In this document: piece by piece, positions 1 through 10,700 of the stretch
Layout: every line of letters begins with the position of its first letter
Numbering within the stretch: the stretch's first letter is position 1
Assembly (NCBI RefSeq): GCF_963678635.1
Contig: NW_026971517.1
Location: 1 to 64,000 of the forward strand
Source of the DNA: Symsagittifera roscoffensis
Lineage: Eukaryota > Xenacoelomorpha > Acoela > Convolutidae
DNA length: 64,000 nt
Direction of reading: 5' to 3'
The notes under the pieces: model-generated
Database searches by the model: none
Seen by the model: the letters and a program-made list of their open reading frames with translations, nothing else
What the model was told of the DNA's origin: nothing
Translations under genes and position numbers: made by a program

Positions 1-355
1 GGGAGTTTTGAAAAAAAAAATTGAACGTTTTCTTAGTGTCAAATTGTAAGGAAATTTTACTGGATGAATAAGTTAGTTATTAGGAACAGATATATTCTTC
101 ATGACTTGTATCGTAACATCACGCATTCAGTTATAATTACACGTAAAACCTCCATAAAAACAAATTTCGAAATGTTGGGTGAGGGAGAGCCAAAATACAA
201 TTGAGCATACTCGGGCTGGAGTCCCAACCAAAGGCAACACTCTGCAAGTTAGTTTAAAAGTCGACATGACATTATCACCTTGTTTTTTTGCAGATCTCGG
301 AAAATCCAGTAAAAATCTGTGATTTCTGAAATATCTAAACCCCTTTTTGTTTTAG
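1..355 (+). other. intron of the upstream LRR-type gene
   Basis: Noncoding AT-rich sequence ending in a pyrimidine-rich acceptor (TTTTTGTTTTAG) at 355. A second acceptor-like TTTTTTTGCAG lies near 294, but the sequence after it is not open in the useful frame. I see no other feature. Confidence 0.5.
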
Positions 356-1962
356 AGCCTGAAAGATCTGTGTTGTGCAGTGATCACTCGCAGCAAAATA
401 GACATACATGCGGGTAGCAAGAAGCTACCCTCAAACATACTCAACGTGCTAAAACCGTAAGTTACTCTTAAGTTAATGATTATGGGGAAAACAAGGAGAC
501 AGGTCTGATCTAGACATTGAACTTAATAACGAGCAAAACAAACAAAATGAAGGCATTTTAGCGTTTAATTGACTGATTAAGGCTGTAAACATATCATTGG
601 TTCTCAATTTGCTTGCCTTCAAATCCAACTGAAATAAGACTAACTGCTGAAATAAATAGTAATTCAATATTCCGCTAATAATTTTCTTCTAATTGAGTAC
701 CTTGCTTCTGCTTTGTTTGCTGTACTCTCATAATTACTTAATACTGGTCCTTGCCATTCACCGATTATGTTCTGCTTTTTATCTTTTCACCCTTTGATTT
801 TTGATAGAATCTTTTTCAAAAATGCTCTTTTTCTTTTCGCCCGGCGTCACATAAGCACTTTTAGAGGAAAGAAGCCCAGAAATGATATTTTAAATAATTT
901 TGTTGTTTAAAACTACTTTAGCGGTTATAAATTGTTCCAGAAGCAGTTTACATTTGCGATCAGCGTAGTGTATTTGTACGAACCTTCTTTTTTTCTAATC
1001 TAACTCGCAAATAAAAGGGTTCTTTAAAAGTTTTCACTTATTTGGTAGCATTTTTGCTCTAAGCACGATCTGTATCATTGGAAATTTCATAGGATCTGCT
1101 CTCTGCTTACATTGTGGCTAGTGTTTGTCGATCGTTTAGCGTACATGGTCTAGTGGGAAGCGCGTGAGACTTTTAAGCTTTTTTTGTTTGTCTAAAAAGT
1201 GTCAATCATTTAATTGATTCTTCAATTGCAATTGTTCTTCAAGGCCATGTATTTTTAACATGAAATTAGAGAGTCAGTTTTTGTTTCCTTGCATTCCTTG
1301 ACTCTTTTGAAACTGTCTATTGGCTATATATAAACTATTATTGGACGAAATGAGGACATTCTTTTAGGCCGTGGGATTTCTTTTTGGAAAAAAAAAAGAT
1401 TTTCTCGATCAAATGTACTTTTTACGGTTTAATTTTATACTTTGTTTCAAATTTCCATTCAATTTCATTTGGTAAATGGAAAGTAAATCGCCTGCGAATG
1501 GTGGGATTGACTCTACTATGAAAAATGATTTTTATTTTCAGTTTTCACCGCGGAAGCAAAAAAGTTGGCATAGTGACATTCTCATCTTTTTGTATATTTA
1601 TAAACTTGCTGTTCTAGCTAAAAATATTTCTTTTTAATAAATTTTTCTCTTTTTATTTTATATGTCAATAAAACAATAATCATGATTCGAAACTCTTGCA
1701 ACTTTCTACAATTCTACACCTGACATTCTGCTTAACTCGGGAGTGATTTGAACTAATTTTACTCTTTTGTTCTAGCGAGGGAGTATGCGACTGTTGTGGA
1801 AGTGGAATGTTCGGAGAGGGTCTGAAAGTGGTGAGACCTGCGAGGAAGATATTCGGAGTGACAAATGTCCCTTTTCTATTTGTATCTTGCTCGCCCTATT
1901 GTCTCACAGAATTCAATAACAACTCTAAGAATACTGCAAAACATATCTACAAAGAGGAGTGA
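356..1962 (+). CDS. last two exons of a leucine-rich-repeat-type protein (LRRC58-like C-terminus)
   Basis: Two exons, 356-456 and 1776-1962, join in phase: exon A is 101 nt ending CC|GTAAGT, and exon B follows TTGTTCTAG and restores a proline codon. The joined frame is open for 95 codons to TGA at 1960-1962. Exon A begins SLKDLCCAVI and contains KKLPSNILNVL, the pattern of a SOCS-box-like helix pair (SL..LC...I....LP..L). Exon B begins with a Cys cluster (CDCCGSGMFGE) and ends near SCSPYC, the layout seen after the repeats of LRRC58-type proteins (Cys pair, then VPxxxxxCSPxC). The leucine-rich repeats would lie upstream of the window. The splice structure and open frame are seen directly; the family name is from memory of motif order and is less sure. 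Confidence 0.55.
457..1775 (+). other. intron between the two LRR-type gene exons
   Basis: It begins with the strong donor GTAAGT and ends with TTGTTCTAG. It is AT-rich, and I see no coding sequence or clear repeat in it. Confidence 0.5.
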
Positions 1963-3017
1963 AATCATTGTGAAATGTTGGAAAACTTTGTGATCAAATC
2001 ATGACCAGAAACAAAAATCAGCAAAAAATCAACAAAATTTCAGTGAAAAATTACGGAAATTGCAGTGAAAAAGGTTGAAAACTTCGTGAAGAAATCATAA
2101 ATAAAAATGAAATTATGTGAACAGACTCATCAACGTGATAATTTTGATTTAAATGTCTTTTTTTCATCAATACGTTCGTTTTGTCATTGTGAAGAGTGTT
2201 TCTATCAGTTTTTTGCTAGATTTTTGGAAGGAGATGAGCAAAAGGCACAAAATATAGACAAGGAGTTGAAGTATGATGTGAAAAAAACCCAAGGAAGATT
2301 TGCTCAATTTATTGCTAAAAAGATTAAAAGCTGAAAACGGTAAAACTAAAGATGAGTTCCAAAAAACTCAAATATCTTTCCTTAGATTAAGGAAAAATTT
2401 TTCGTTTTGAACATAAAGTTGACCTAGTAAATGGCGGTATAAAATATAATTAAGATGAATTTCGTTATAACCCGCCATTTACTTGGTAAATTTAGTATCA
2501 AGAATCTATTGCTAAAAATTACATTTTTTCATATTAGATTTAATCATTTTGTTGTAATTATGTAAATATGGAAAACCTTGTAAATATATCTGCATTAAAT
2601 TGTAAATACTTCATTTTGAAATTGAAATTTTTATTTTTGGAGCAATTTTTCAGCGCAGTGTAAGTAGGCCATGTTCTAAAAGATGCTGTTTGGAACTGTC
2701 GTTTGCTAAGCAACTACAGAAGAATAAATGTCCAATTTTGTAGCAGGAAAGTTCAATTGATGGAAATCACCTGTAAAATGTTTGCATAATTAATGCGTGC
2801 ATTTAATACTGGTCACTGCATAGTTTTCGTTTCTAAGCGATACTTGCTTTGGAATCTCAGTGTTCAAAACTGAACGAAATCAGCTTCTGATAGTTTCAGT
2901 ATCTATAATTATAATTGAACTTCAAAAACTACAGAATAAAATTTAAAGTCAATTTATTTTATTTTTTGAATTAAATTGAAACTTTCCTAAATTCAAAAAT
3001 TTGAATAGTTGTTACAG
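1963..3017. other. 3' flank / intergenic region
   Basis: 3' untranslated and intergenic sequence after the LRR-type gene. It holds a 75-codon open frame at 2107-2334 (+) rich in Lys, Phe and Glu. Nothing recognisable is in it, and it most likely lies by chance in the 3' UTR. A short hairpin at 2422-2487 is listed separately. No clear polyadenylation cluster could be assigned. Confidence 0.4.
2422..2487. repeat. small inverted repeat (MITE-like hairpin)
   Basis: Arms ACCTAGTAAATGGCGG (2422-2437) and CCGCCATTTACTTGGT (2472-2487) are complementary except for one base, and the match extends into TATA. The AT-rich loop is about 34 nt. It lies just after the LRR-type gene and is compatible with a small MITE or a structured 3' end. 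Confidence 0.6.
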
Positions 3018-3049
3018 ACAATCGACCTTAATTCCGTCCACATTGAACG
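3018..3049 (+). other. possible 5' leader exon of the DCX/PLAT gene
   Basis: A 32-nt segment lies between an acceptor-like TTGTTACAG and the textbook donor G|GTAAGT at 3050. It has no ATG. Exon 7491 begins exactly with ATG after an acceptor (TTTTTTAACAG), so an untranslated upstream exon is expected; this is the best candidate I see. Inference from splice signals only. Confidence 0.25.
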
Positions 3050-5869
3050 GTAAGTAATGTGTTTTTTTAGAAGATCAAGTTTGCTAGGGTTTGAAGTTAA
3101 CTGTAACGTGCCGAATGTTTGTCAAAACGAAAAAATTTGGTTTAATTCAGTTGTTATTGTAAACAAAAGTAGCCGGTTGCCGTGCACGCAGCACGTGACT
3201 GTTCTTACCGCAGGTTTTGCAAAATATGAATAAAATTTTTTTTTTTTTCTATCATCGAAAGATTTTTTTAAGCCAATGATAAAAGACTAGTTCAAGTATT
3301 TTTTCAGTTTTTTATAAAGCTCAATTTTGGTTTAAGTTCTGCCTTCTTTTTGTGTTAAAATATTATTCCAATCAGTTATGACTAACCTGATGAAAGCTCA
3401 CAGGTCGTCAAGCGAAGTAACACTTATTCTCACTTCACTCGTGATAGTTTTTTTTTTCAAGAAAAACTAGTCTGAGTTTTTTGCTATTCAGGCAATTGAA
3501 TTTTTTCTTAATGAAAACAATTTATTTCAACATCCTAAAAACATTTCGCAGATAATAGTATGCCCTACACCATACTTATTAATTTATTAGATATAATCTG
3601 CAACAAAAAAGTTCATAGGTGAATGCGAACTTTGAGGTTTGAGCAAGTATTTCTGACTATTTTTTCTCGGTACTCAAATAATTTACTTAGGATTTCGAAA
3701 AACTAAAACTTTAATTACACAAAACAAGCAATTACACAAAACAAAGCAACCAAAATTAAATATTAAGTGTCCAGTTTTGTTACATCTTTAATCGAAATTT
3801 TCGCAAAAAAAAATTCCGTTAACTCATGGCACAATACTGAAAATCAATTAATGGAAAAATTCCGTTTTCAAATTTTTTAAATGAAAAGAGAAAAATTTGG
3901 TGTTCTTTTGCGTCTTATTCTGTGTTTCTATTGATTTGGCGTTTCTTTGGTTATCAAATTTTAGAGTTATAGCATGATTATTTTTCTTATCAACAAGTTT
4001 TGCTATTTGATCTCTGCATTCGATGTTTGTGCTGATTTTTGTTCTTTTTGCTTAAAATTGAAATTTCAACTTAGAATTGATGCGATTAGATTTCATTACA
4101 CGAAACATTTTGTCCTCTAAAAATCGACAAATTTGGTCTTATTTTGACATAACAGCAGATTTCGTCCTATTTCATTTGTTTATTGTCAATTTTGTTTCAA
4201 AACTGAATAAAATTGAATGTTAATGCGAGAAACTGGGATGATCCACGTTGCGAGCTCGGTAGTCCAAAAATGCAAACTCTTCATGGAAAATCCTGCAAAT
4301 TTCAGACAGTCCAGCGACATCTGTTATGACACTGGGAGAAAATTTATGAAAACCGACAAAATAAGCCACAGTACGAAGTCTTCATGTAGTTTTGTTGAGC
4401 CAGCCGACCGCTACTGACAAGAAATGAAAAAGAATTTCAATCGATTTTATACAGATAATATAGCAGAGATTTGGAAAAATCGATTTGAATCAAATTAAAA
4501 TCGGTTTAGTTTGATACAAAGATGTAGCTTAAAAATCAGTTACAATCAGTTCTAAATTAATTTAAATCTCTTCATTATCAAGTTTTTTATTTCATTTTCC
4601 TACGGATTTTAGTAACAGAAAATCAGTTAAGGTCCATTTAAATCAAGTACTAACTACTTTTTTGTATACTCATTTTATACAGGTTATACACAGATTATAT
4701 TCAGATTCTCTAAACTGTCAAACAATAGAGAAATAGTTGGAAAAACATAACGTATGCTTTTCGACTAAAGTTTCAATTGGATGTTTGGCCTGAAAAAAAA
4801 CTATGAAGATAACTAATATCTCAATTTTCTGCAACATAAATGAGTTTTTATAATACAAATTTTTCAAATTATATGTTATCTGCTTAAAAAAATTGAGGCT
4901 AGAACGTTGATAATGAAAAGGACATTTGAAAAAACGTTGCATAATGTTTACTTCTCATTACCGCTGGAGCTCTTATTTTCGCACAACTTGAAAAAATTTT
5001 GATTTGTTTTGTGTAAGATCACCATCTTTTTGCTATCTATCAATCCATTTTTCAAGGTGTCCTTTTCACCCAATTTAGTATTCGAAAATAGTTTCTAACT
5101 CTGTTATCATTTTGGACTAAATGTCTAGGCATACTCCCAGCTAACTCATTAAGTGGACTGTGCTTTATGATATTCGAGCTGTTTGATGAGAGAGGTTTAT
5201 TTTATTTAGACATAACTCTTTTCCAATTTCCCACCCCCTTGTGGACTAACAAAATTAAACTGTTTAAAAATTGTTCACACGGCAACTTGTATGGGAAAAA
5301 TTATGTAACAATCTGTTCACTTAGTCACATTTACACATTTCATTTCAATTTGGAATACCAAAATTTTTTTTAAATAGACTTATGTAAATTGAGTTTTAGA
5401 AGAAATAAACAAAAGGGCGAATAAACAATAGGAAAAGAGCCCAGGAGTCATAGTCAACCAACGAGGTGATTTTTTTTTGCCCACTTGATTAATTTTCCCA
5501 TACTCGGTATGGGTTTTTTAATCCTATAAGCCATGTAGATGTATAACTTTTCCTGGGTTTTTTGGCTCGAATCAATTCCAATTGTGTTTGCAAGCTCTAA
5601 TTTTAGTTCCGTGTTTTGGTAATTGTTGGTAGTTTAACTTTTTCCGCGTTGGGTAAATTTGTCATTGTTTTCTCATCTTTTTGTTTTCAAATTCTGAAGA
5701 AATCCGGGTTTTGTCCATTTTCCTTCACTGATTATTTTTCCGTTTTTTTCACTTTTAACTTTTTTTTGGGATAGATATTGAAAATTTTGAAAATTTGAAA
5801 ATTTTAATAGATTTCTGGTTCTTAACGAAAAATATTTTTCGTCAACGTACACATTGGCGAGCTAATATA

Positions 5870-6080
5870 TAAACAACCGAAGTTCAGTACAAAGCGTACG
5901 GATGTAGTGAAGTGGCTAATTCTTCGCTTTTGTACCAAATGGCCAGAGGATTGAGGCCCGTCTTGATCCATGCTCGCTGATAGAAGGCGAGGCAACAGTA
6001 GCCAACCCAGAAAAAAAAGCTAAAAAGTGCATGTAGTTCTTAAGCAGGGGCACAGCAGCGGTTGTCCTTGAAGATTTGAA
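5870..6080 (+). repeat. possible tRNA-derived (SINE-like) segment
   Basis: The GC content rises here, and the segment GTAGTGAAGTGGCTAA is followed about 30 nt later by AGGATTGAGGCCCG. This resembles a degenerate polymerase III A box and B box at tRNA spacing. It has no complete cloverleaf that I can fold with confidence, and the downstream body is unlike anything I recognise. Confidence 0.2.
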
Positions 6081-6509
6081 AAGCTTTTATGTTGGCCTTT
6101 TATTTGTTGATCCTCCTGAATATTCTTTTTAGAAGCAGAAAACGGGTCTTATTAAAATTCTATGTGTACGAGCACCCACATCTAAGAAAAGTGAAAATAA
6201 ATCAGTTTTAAAAGATTTTCGAGGTCTAAAATCTAATCAATATATTTGATTCCCTTGTTGTCCGCAGACTGCAAATTGGAATCAAAAATCAGTTATAACC
6301 CATTGTTTTGATCAAATTTAAAAAGTTATAACCTTTTTAAAATCAATTAAAATGGATTTTTTTTTTTCACTTTATTTTTGTTCCAAGTCGTGCAAGATTT
6401 TCAAACAACTTCTTCCTTTATTAAATAAGTAATGCAGAGCTTTTGAAAAACAAGTAAATGGCCTACTCCTTAACATAAATTTTCTCAAATTGCACAACCA
6501 TTCCGTTAA

Positions 6510-6800
6510 CCCCTTCCCACTAACGTTTGCACCTTTGCCCCCTTACAATCCCTTTTAACGCTTACCCCCGCCATCCCCCGCCTGAACCTCAACCAACCCT
6601 TCCCGCGACCTGAACCACGCCCCCCCCCGCACCTGAACCAAGCCCGCTCACCTGAACTAAGCCCTCCATCTCAACCACCCCCATCTGAACCAACCCCTTC
6701 CCCCACCTAAACCAACCCCTTCCCCCTCTTGAACCGACCCCCCCATCTGAATCAACCCCTTCCCAACCTAAACTAAATCCTACCTCCTCAAGAGATTCAA
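6510..6800. repeat. C-rich minisatellite
   Basis: Degenerate repeats of about 20-25 nt built on ACCAACCCCTTCCCCCACCTGA. The opposite strand has an open frame rich in Gly, Val and Trp that is a by-product of the repeat and not a gene. Confidence 0.65.
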
Positions 6801-7490
6801 CCCCCTCCCCATGCAGATTGTAATTTCTGGCCCCTTTTCCCTTCTTCAAACGTTTCCATTGATTTTTTTACTGAAATTTTTGGAAAGATGGTCAAAATGT
6901 CATTTTTGGAGGATTTTGGCCAACAAATAGCATTTTTTGGCGAGCAATCATTTGTTATATCTCCAGTTTTACCTCTCCTCCCCCCAGAAAAAAAATTGTT
7001 GTTGAAAAAAATAGAAATATGCTTACAGCGGCAAAATTTAGTACTTGAGTAACATAAAAAAGTAACAAAACTCAAAACTGCGCAGACAAAGTTGAAACTG
7101 TACAAAAAGTAACCAACTTTGGTTTGAAACATAGAAAAGTTTTTATTGGCGTTGAAATTCGCATCTCAACAAAGTGGAAAACTGATCGCCGTTATAATTG
7201 AGTTTCATCGTCTTTATCTATAAAATGAACATAATCGATTATAATTGATTTGCAATGGATTTAATGCTTTAGTAAATAATAGCAATATAATCAATTTCAA
7301 TTCATTATAACCGGTTAATTTTCACTTTTTTAGACACTGACAAAACTCAAGTTTAATTGATTTTTATGCATAGAATTCGAGAGCGGGCAAAAGAATTAGA
7401 AGTACACGCTTTAAAAAATGCACTTGAATTATTATGATTTTTTATTGAATTCCGCTTCAATTTTTGCATTGGACTCCAATTTTTTAACAG

Positions 7491-7750
7491 ATGAATGACG
7501 GTCGACGAAGTCACGCCGAACAACTCAGCCGACCAATCAGCGACGAGGACGACGACGAAGAGGTTGAAGAACTGTTCTTCGATAACCGACGACTCAGCGC
7601 CTCCTCAAATTTGATTGGCTATCAGTCTCCCTTCGGGAAACAAGTCGTTCCGATTGGCTACGACTACCCGGAACATTTCCACCCAGATATTGGCCATACT
7701 GCTGTGAAGCGGCGGGCTAGTTTTGACGACAGTCCTGAACAATATTTCAG
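7491..7750 (+). CDS. DCX/PLAT gene exon 1 (N-terminus)
   Basis: 260 nt from ATG to TTTCAG|GTGACG, ending in phase 2. It encodes 86 residues that are acidic in the middle ([12 protein letters not shown]) and contain RRLSAS and RRASFD, both basic Ser sites of the kind used by basophilic kinases. It has no domain and is probably disordered. An in-frame stop lies just upstream of the ATG inside the acceptor, so this ATG is the first usable one in this exon. Confidence 0.7.
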
Positions 7751-10700
7751 GTGACGTAACAAAAAACACTTTAGGTGACGTAACATAATTCAGGTGACGT
7801 AATTAATGCAAAAACTGAGATGACAAAACATTCTTCACGTGACGTAACGTAAGCTTTTCAGGTGATATAACATAATTTAAACCATGGTTGAAAGTTTCAC
7901 CGGCTCAAGATGCTACTAGAAAGCTGTCATTGTACTCAAGGGCGGATCTAGGATTTTCTCGAGGGGTGCGGATTTTCAAAAAAATTTTCGAAATTTTTGT
8001 CGATTTTTTTTAGGTTGAGCAAATTGATGTTTCGAGCTCTCAGAAAGCACTAAAAAGTCACTGTTTTGGCCTATTTTTCTGCACTGCAGGCAAAGTTTTG
8101 AAAAAATTGACCAAAAAGGCGTTTTAAGCACTTTTTTGGAAAATTTTGACCAAAAAATTGCTTTTTTTTGAGAAATCAGAATTTATGAAAAAACTCAACG
8201 CGGTAAAGAAAAAACGTAAGAACAAATTGTACTTAAGTTTTTTCCTTTATAGCGTTGAGTTTTTTTATAAATTCTGATTTCTCAAAAAATAGAGCATTTT
8301 TATGTCAAGATTTGGTGACCCTAAATTTTCAAAATAGAATGTTTTTTTTTTGTAAAAGTCATTTTTGATCAAATTTTGTACGCTTTATTGTCAAAAAAAC
8401 TGGGATCAGAGTTTAAAAAAAATACAGTTTGCAAAAATCTTCACCAAAAATTGTGTTTATAAAATAAAACATACCCAAATTTATAAAATTGTGTATGCTC
8501 TTTTTATAAGCATGTTTTCTGGTGAAAATAAATGCAAACTGTAATTTTTGAAAAACGTGATCCCAGTTTTTTTTTAATTTTTGAAAAATCTGATCATAGT
8601 TTTTTTAAAGAAATTGTTGAAAAATCTGATGCCCGTTTTTTGTAAAAGTGTTCAAGTTGTGATTTCGCTACTTTCAGGAGCTACCCGAAACTTCCTCCTC
8701 GCGAATGGAAGGCCAAGCACTGCACATTCTTCAAGAACAGAAGCAACATTAGACGTCCCCTTTGGGTGAGTGATGCCAAGTACAGAACCCTGGATAATCT
8801 GCTGGAAGACTTGACGGGCAAAGTAGAGTTGCCTTTGGGGGCCAGGTCAATGTACACACCGCATGGAGTCAACCAAATAAGGTAAGACCAGGAAACTTAA
8901 AATTAATTACGGTTTAATACCCGAACCGAAGTTCATGCTCAGGCTTAAATAATCGATTTTAACGGAGTATTATGTGAGATCTGTGATAACTATAATTGAT
9001 TATAAGTACCAATATTGAATATTTAGAAGATTTATTGTCGATTATAACCTAGAAACTTTCAAATGAGATTAATTTCTACAATTTTTTTTAAAAAGCTCTT
9101 AAAAACGATTCTAAACGATTATAATATCCTTTTTCAACAAAATTATGGCAGCAAAAATATATCCTATTATGGATTATCAAATTGCTCTCAATAATGAAAA
9201 TTCGAAACGTGAGATGTCTTTTGCTTTGTCTTAACACAATAATTTACTAAACAGAATAAGTGTCTTAGAGATGTTTTTATTAGTTCAAAAAACCCTGTTG
9301 ACTCACCAAAATGATTGATCAACTTAAAATCATGTGCTACAAGTTTTGCGGGCATAGAAAACAAAAAAATATGCGCATCAAGAAAAAATTAAATCGAGAA
9401 AATTTTTTTTTTAAATCTATTAAATCTGAATTTATTCGAATATATTTTAAATTTTACTCACCAGCCAATGTCAAAAAAAAGTATAAGTTATGAACAACTT
9501 AGACGACATTTGAAATAAAATGATAAAAAATTCTATACCTGATTGAAACCTATTTTTCAACTTATTTCCAGACTATTGCGACCAAAATTTAGCAAATCAG
9601 GTTTCACGACTAATTTTTGGCAAGTCCTGAAAGTTGCAGCAAACACTTGGCACTTCCAAACTTTTTGCAACCAAATCGTGACTGTAAAGATCTGATTTCC
9701 GCATCCAAAGTTTTGAGACCAATATTCAGTACGTACATCCAGACTTCCGCGAATAATTTAAGCTATTTCCAGACCTTTAGAGCGGCGCGACGGGTGCGAT
9801 CCAGAAAACTGCACGACCCAGCATGCAGCGGCACAACCAATTTTTACATTTTCTATACTTTCGCAACTGAAACGATTTATCGCTTATTTTGCGACCAAAG
9901 AGGAGACGCCGCGACAAAAGTGACCCAGAAAAAGGTCTGCAATTTTTTTCCGAGCTTCGCAACTCAGTCTGATAAAATGTTTCTTTGTTACGGATAATTC
10001 TACTTAGTTACAAATAAGATATGTTTAAAAAATGAATTAATCTCTGTATTAAAACATTAAAAAAGTGAGAGATCATTCTCTCCGCCGGAGAGAATGAACA
10101 TAACAAGGTCAAATCTATATTAACCAGTTAAAGTAACTTAAGACTAATTAAATGAAATAAGAAGAATGATATGATTCGCAACATTCCCCTTAGTGGGAAA
10201 AATTTAAACTACTATACGCTATGATACGTAACAGGATAGCTAACCCTTTTCTCTCCCTCAAGGAGTCCAACCAAGGGATTGAAAAAATTAAGTACTGCCC
10301 AATATAACAATGAAATTTTTAATGCTCCGAAGGAGTGACTGATTAGAAAGAGGAATAGCACAATTCATGATTCCGGCGGATTATAATCAATGACTACAAA
10401 AAGTAGATAGATTCTGACTAGACTGTAATGAAGTACTAATAAAAGTATTAAAGTCTAAATGCGAATTTTTGTTTTAGTTTAACTGTCCCCTTCCATAAGA
10501 TTCTCTAACTCCGCATGGAAAATTTCACTATCTAAGTCTATATAGTTGTCAAAACTATTCACAGCATCTCTCAGGGATTCGTCAGTGGAGATAATAGAGA
10601 TTTGATCTGAGGATGAGGAGATCACTGAGTCGGATGTACATTCTTCTGATTGGATGTCGAAAATAGGGGTTTGAATATCCGAGGGATTCCTTGTAATGGT

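Larger units (their letters stand above)
3050..7490. other. noncoding stretch (intergenic or first intron)
   Basis: AT-rich, with no supported gene. It holds a tRNA-like patch near 5895-5970, a C-rich minisatellite at 6510-6800, and scattered short words of the type GATTATAATTGATT (6280-6360, 7180-7320). Confidence 0.45.
7937..8640 (+). repeat. hAT-like non-autonomous repeat with internal hairpins
   Basis: It begins CAAGGGCGGATCTAGG, then TTTTCTCGAGGGG, and continues with the family text shared by the other copies (for example TTTCGAGCTCTCAGAAAGCACTAAA and TTTTGACCAAAAAATTGC). The right end is unclear because two long hairpins follow. It lies in intron 1 of the DCX/PLAT gene. Confidence 0.5.

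Noticed and set aside
2107-2334. 75-codon frame after the LRR-type gene as a separate gene
   Set aside because: No recognised motif, no splice signals and a location in the probable 3' UTR; kept only as a remark.
6589-6849. Gly/Val/Trp-rich minus-strand protein
   Set aside because: Product of the C-rich minisatellite on the other strand.
9617-9997. 126-codon plus-strand gene
   Set aside because: Lies in the GCGACC word repeat and runs into the LTR; no domain and no splice context.
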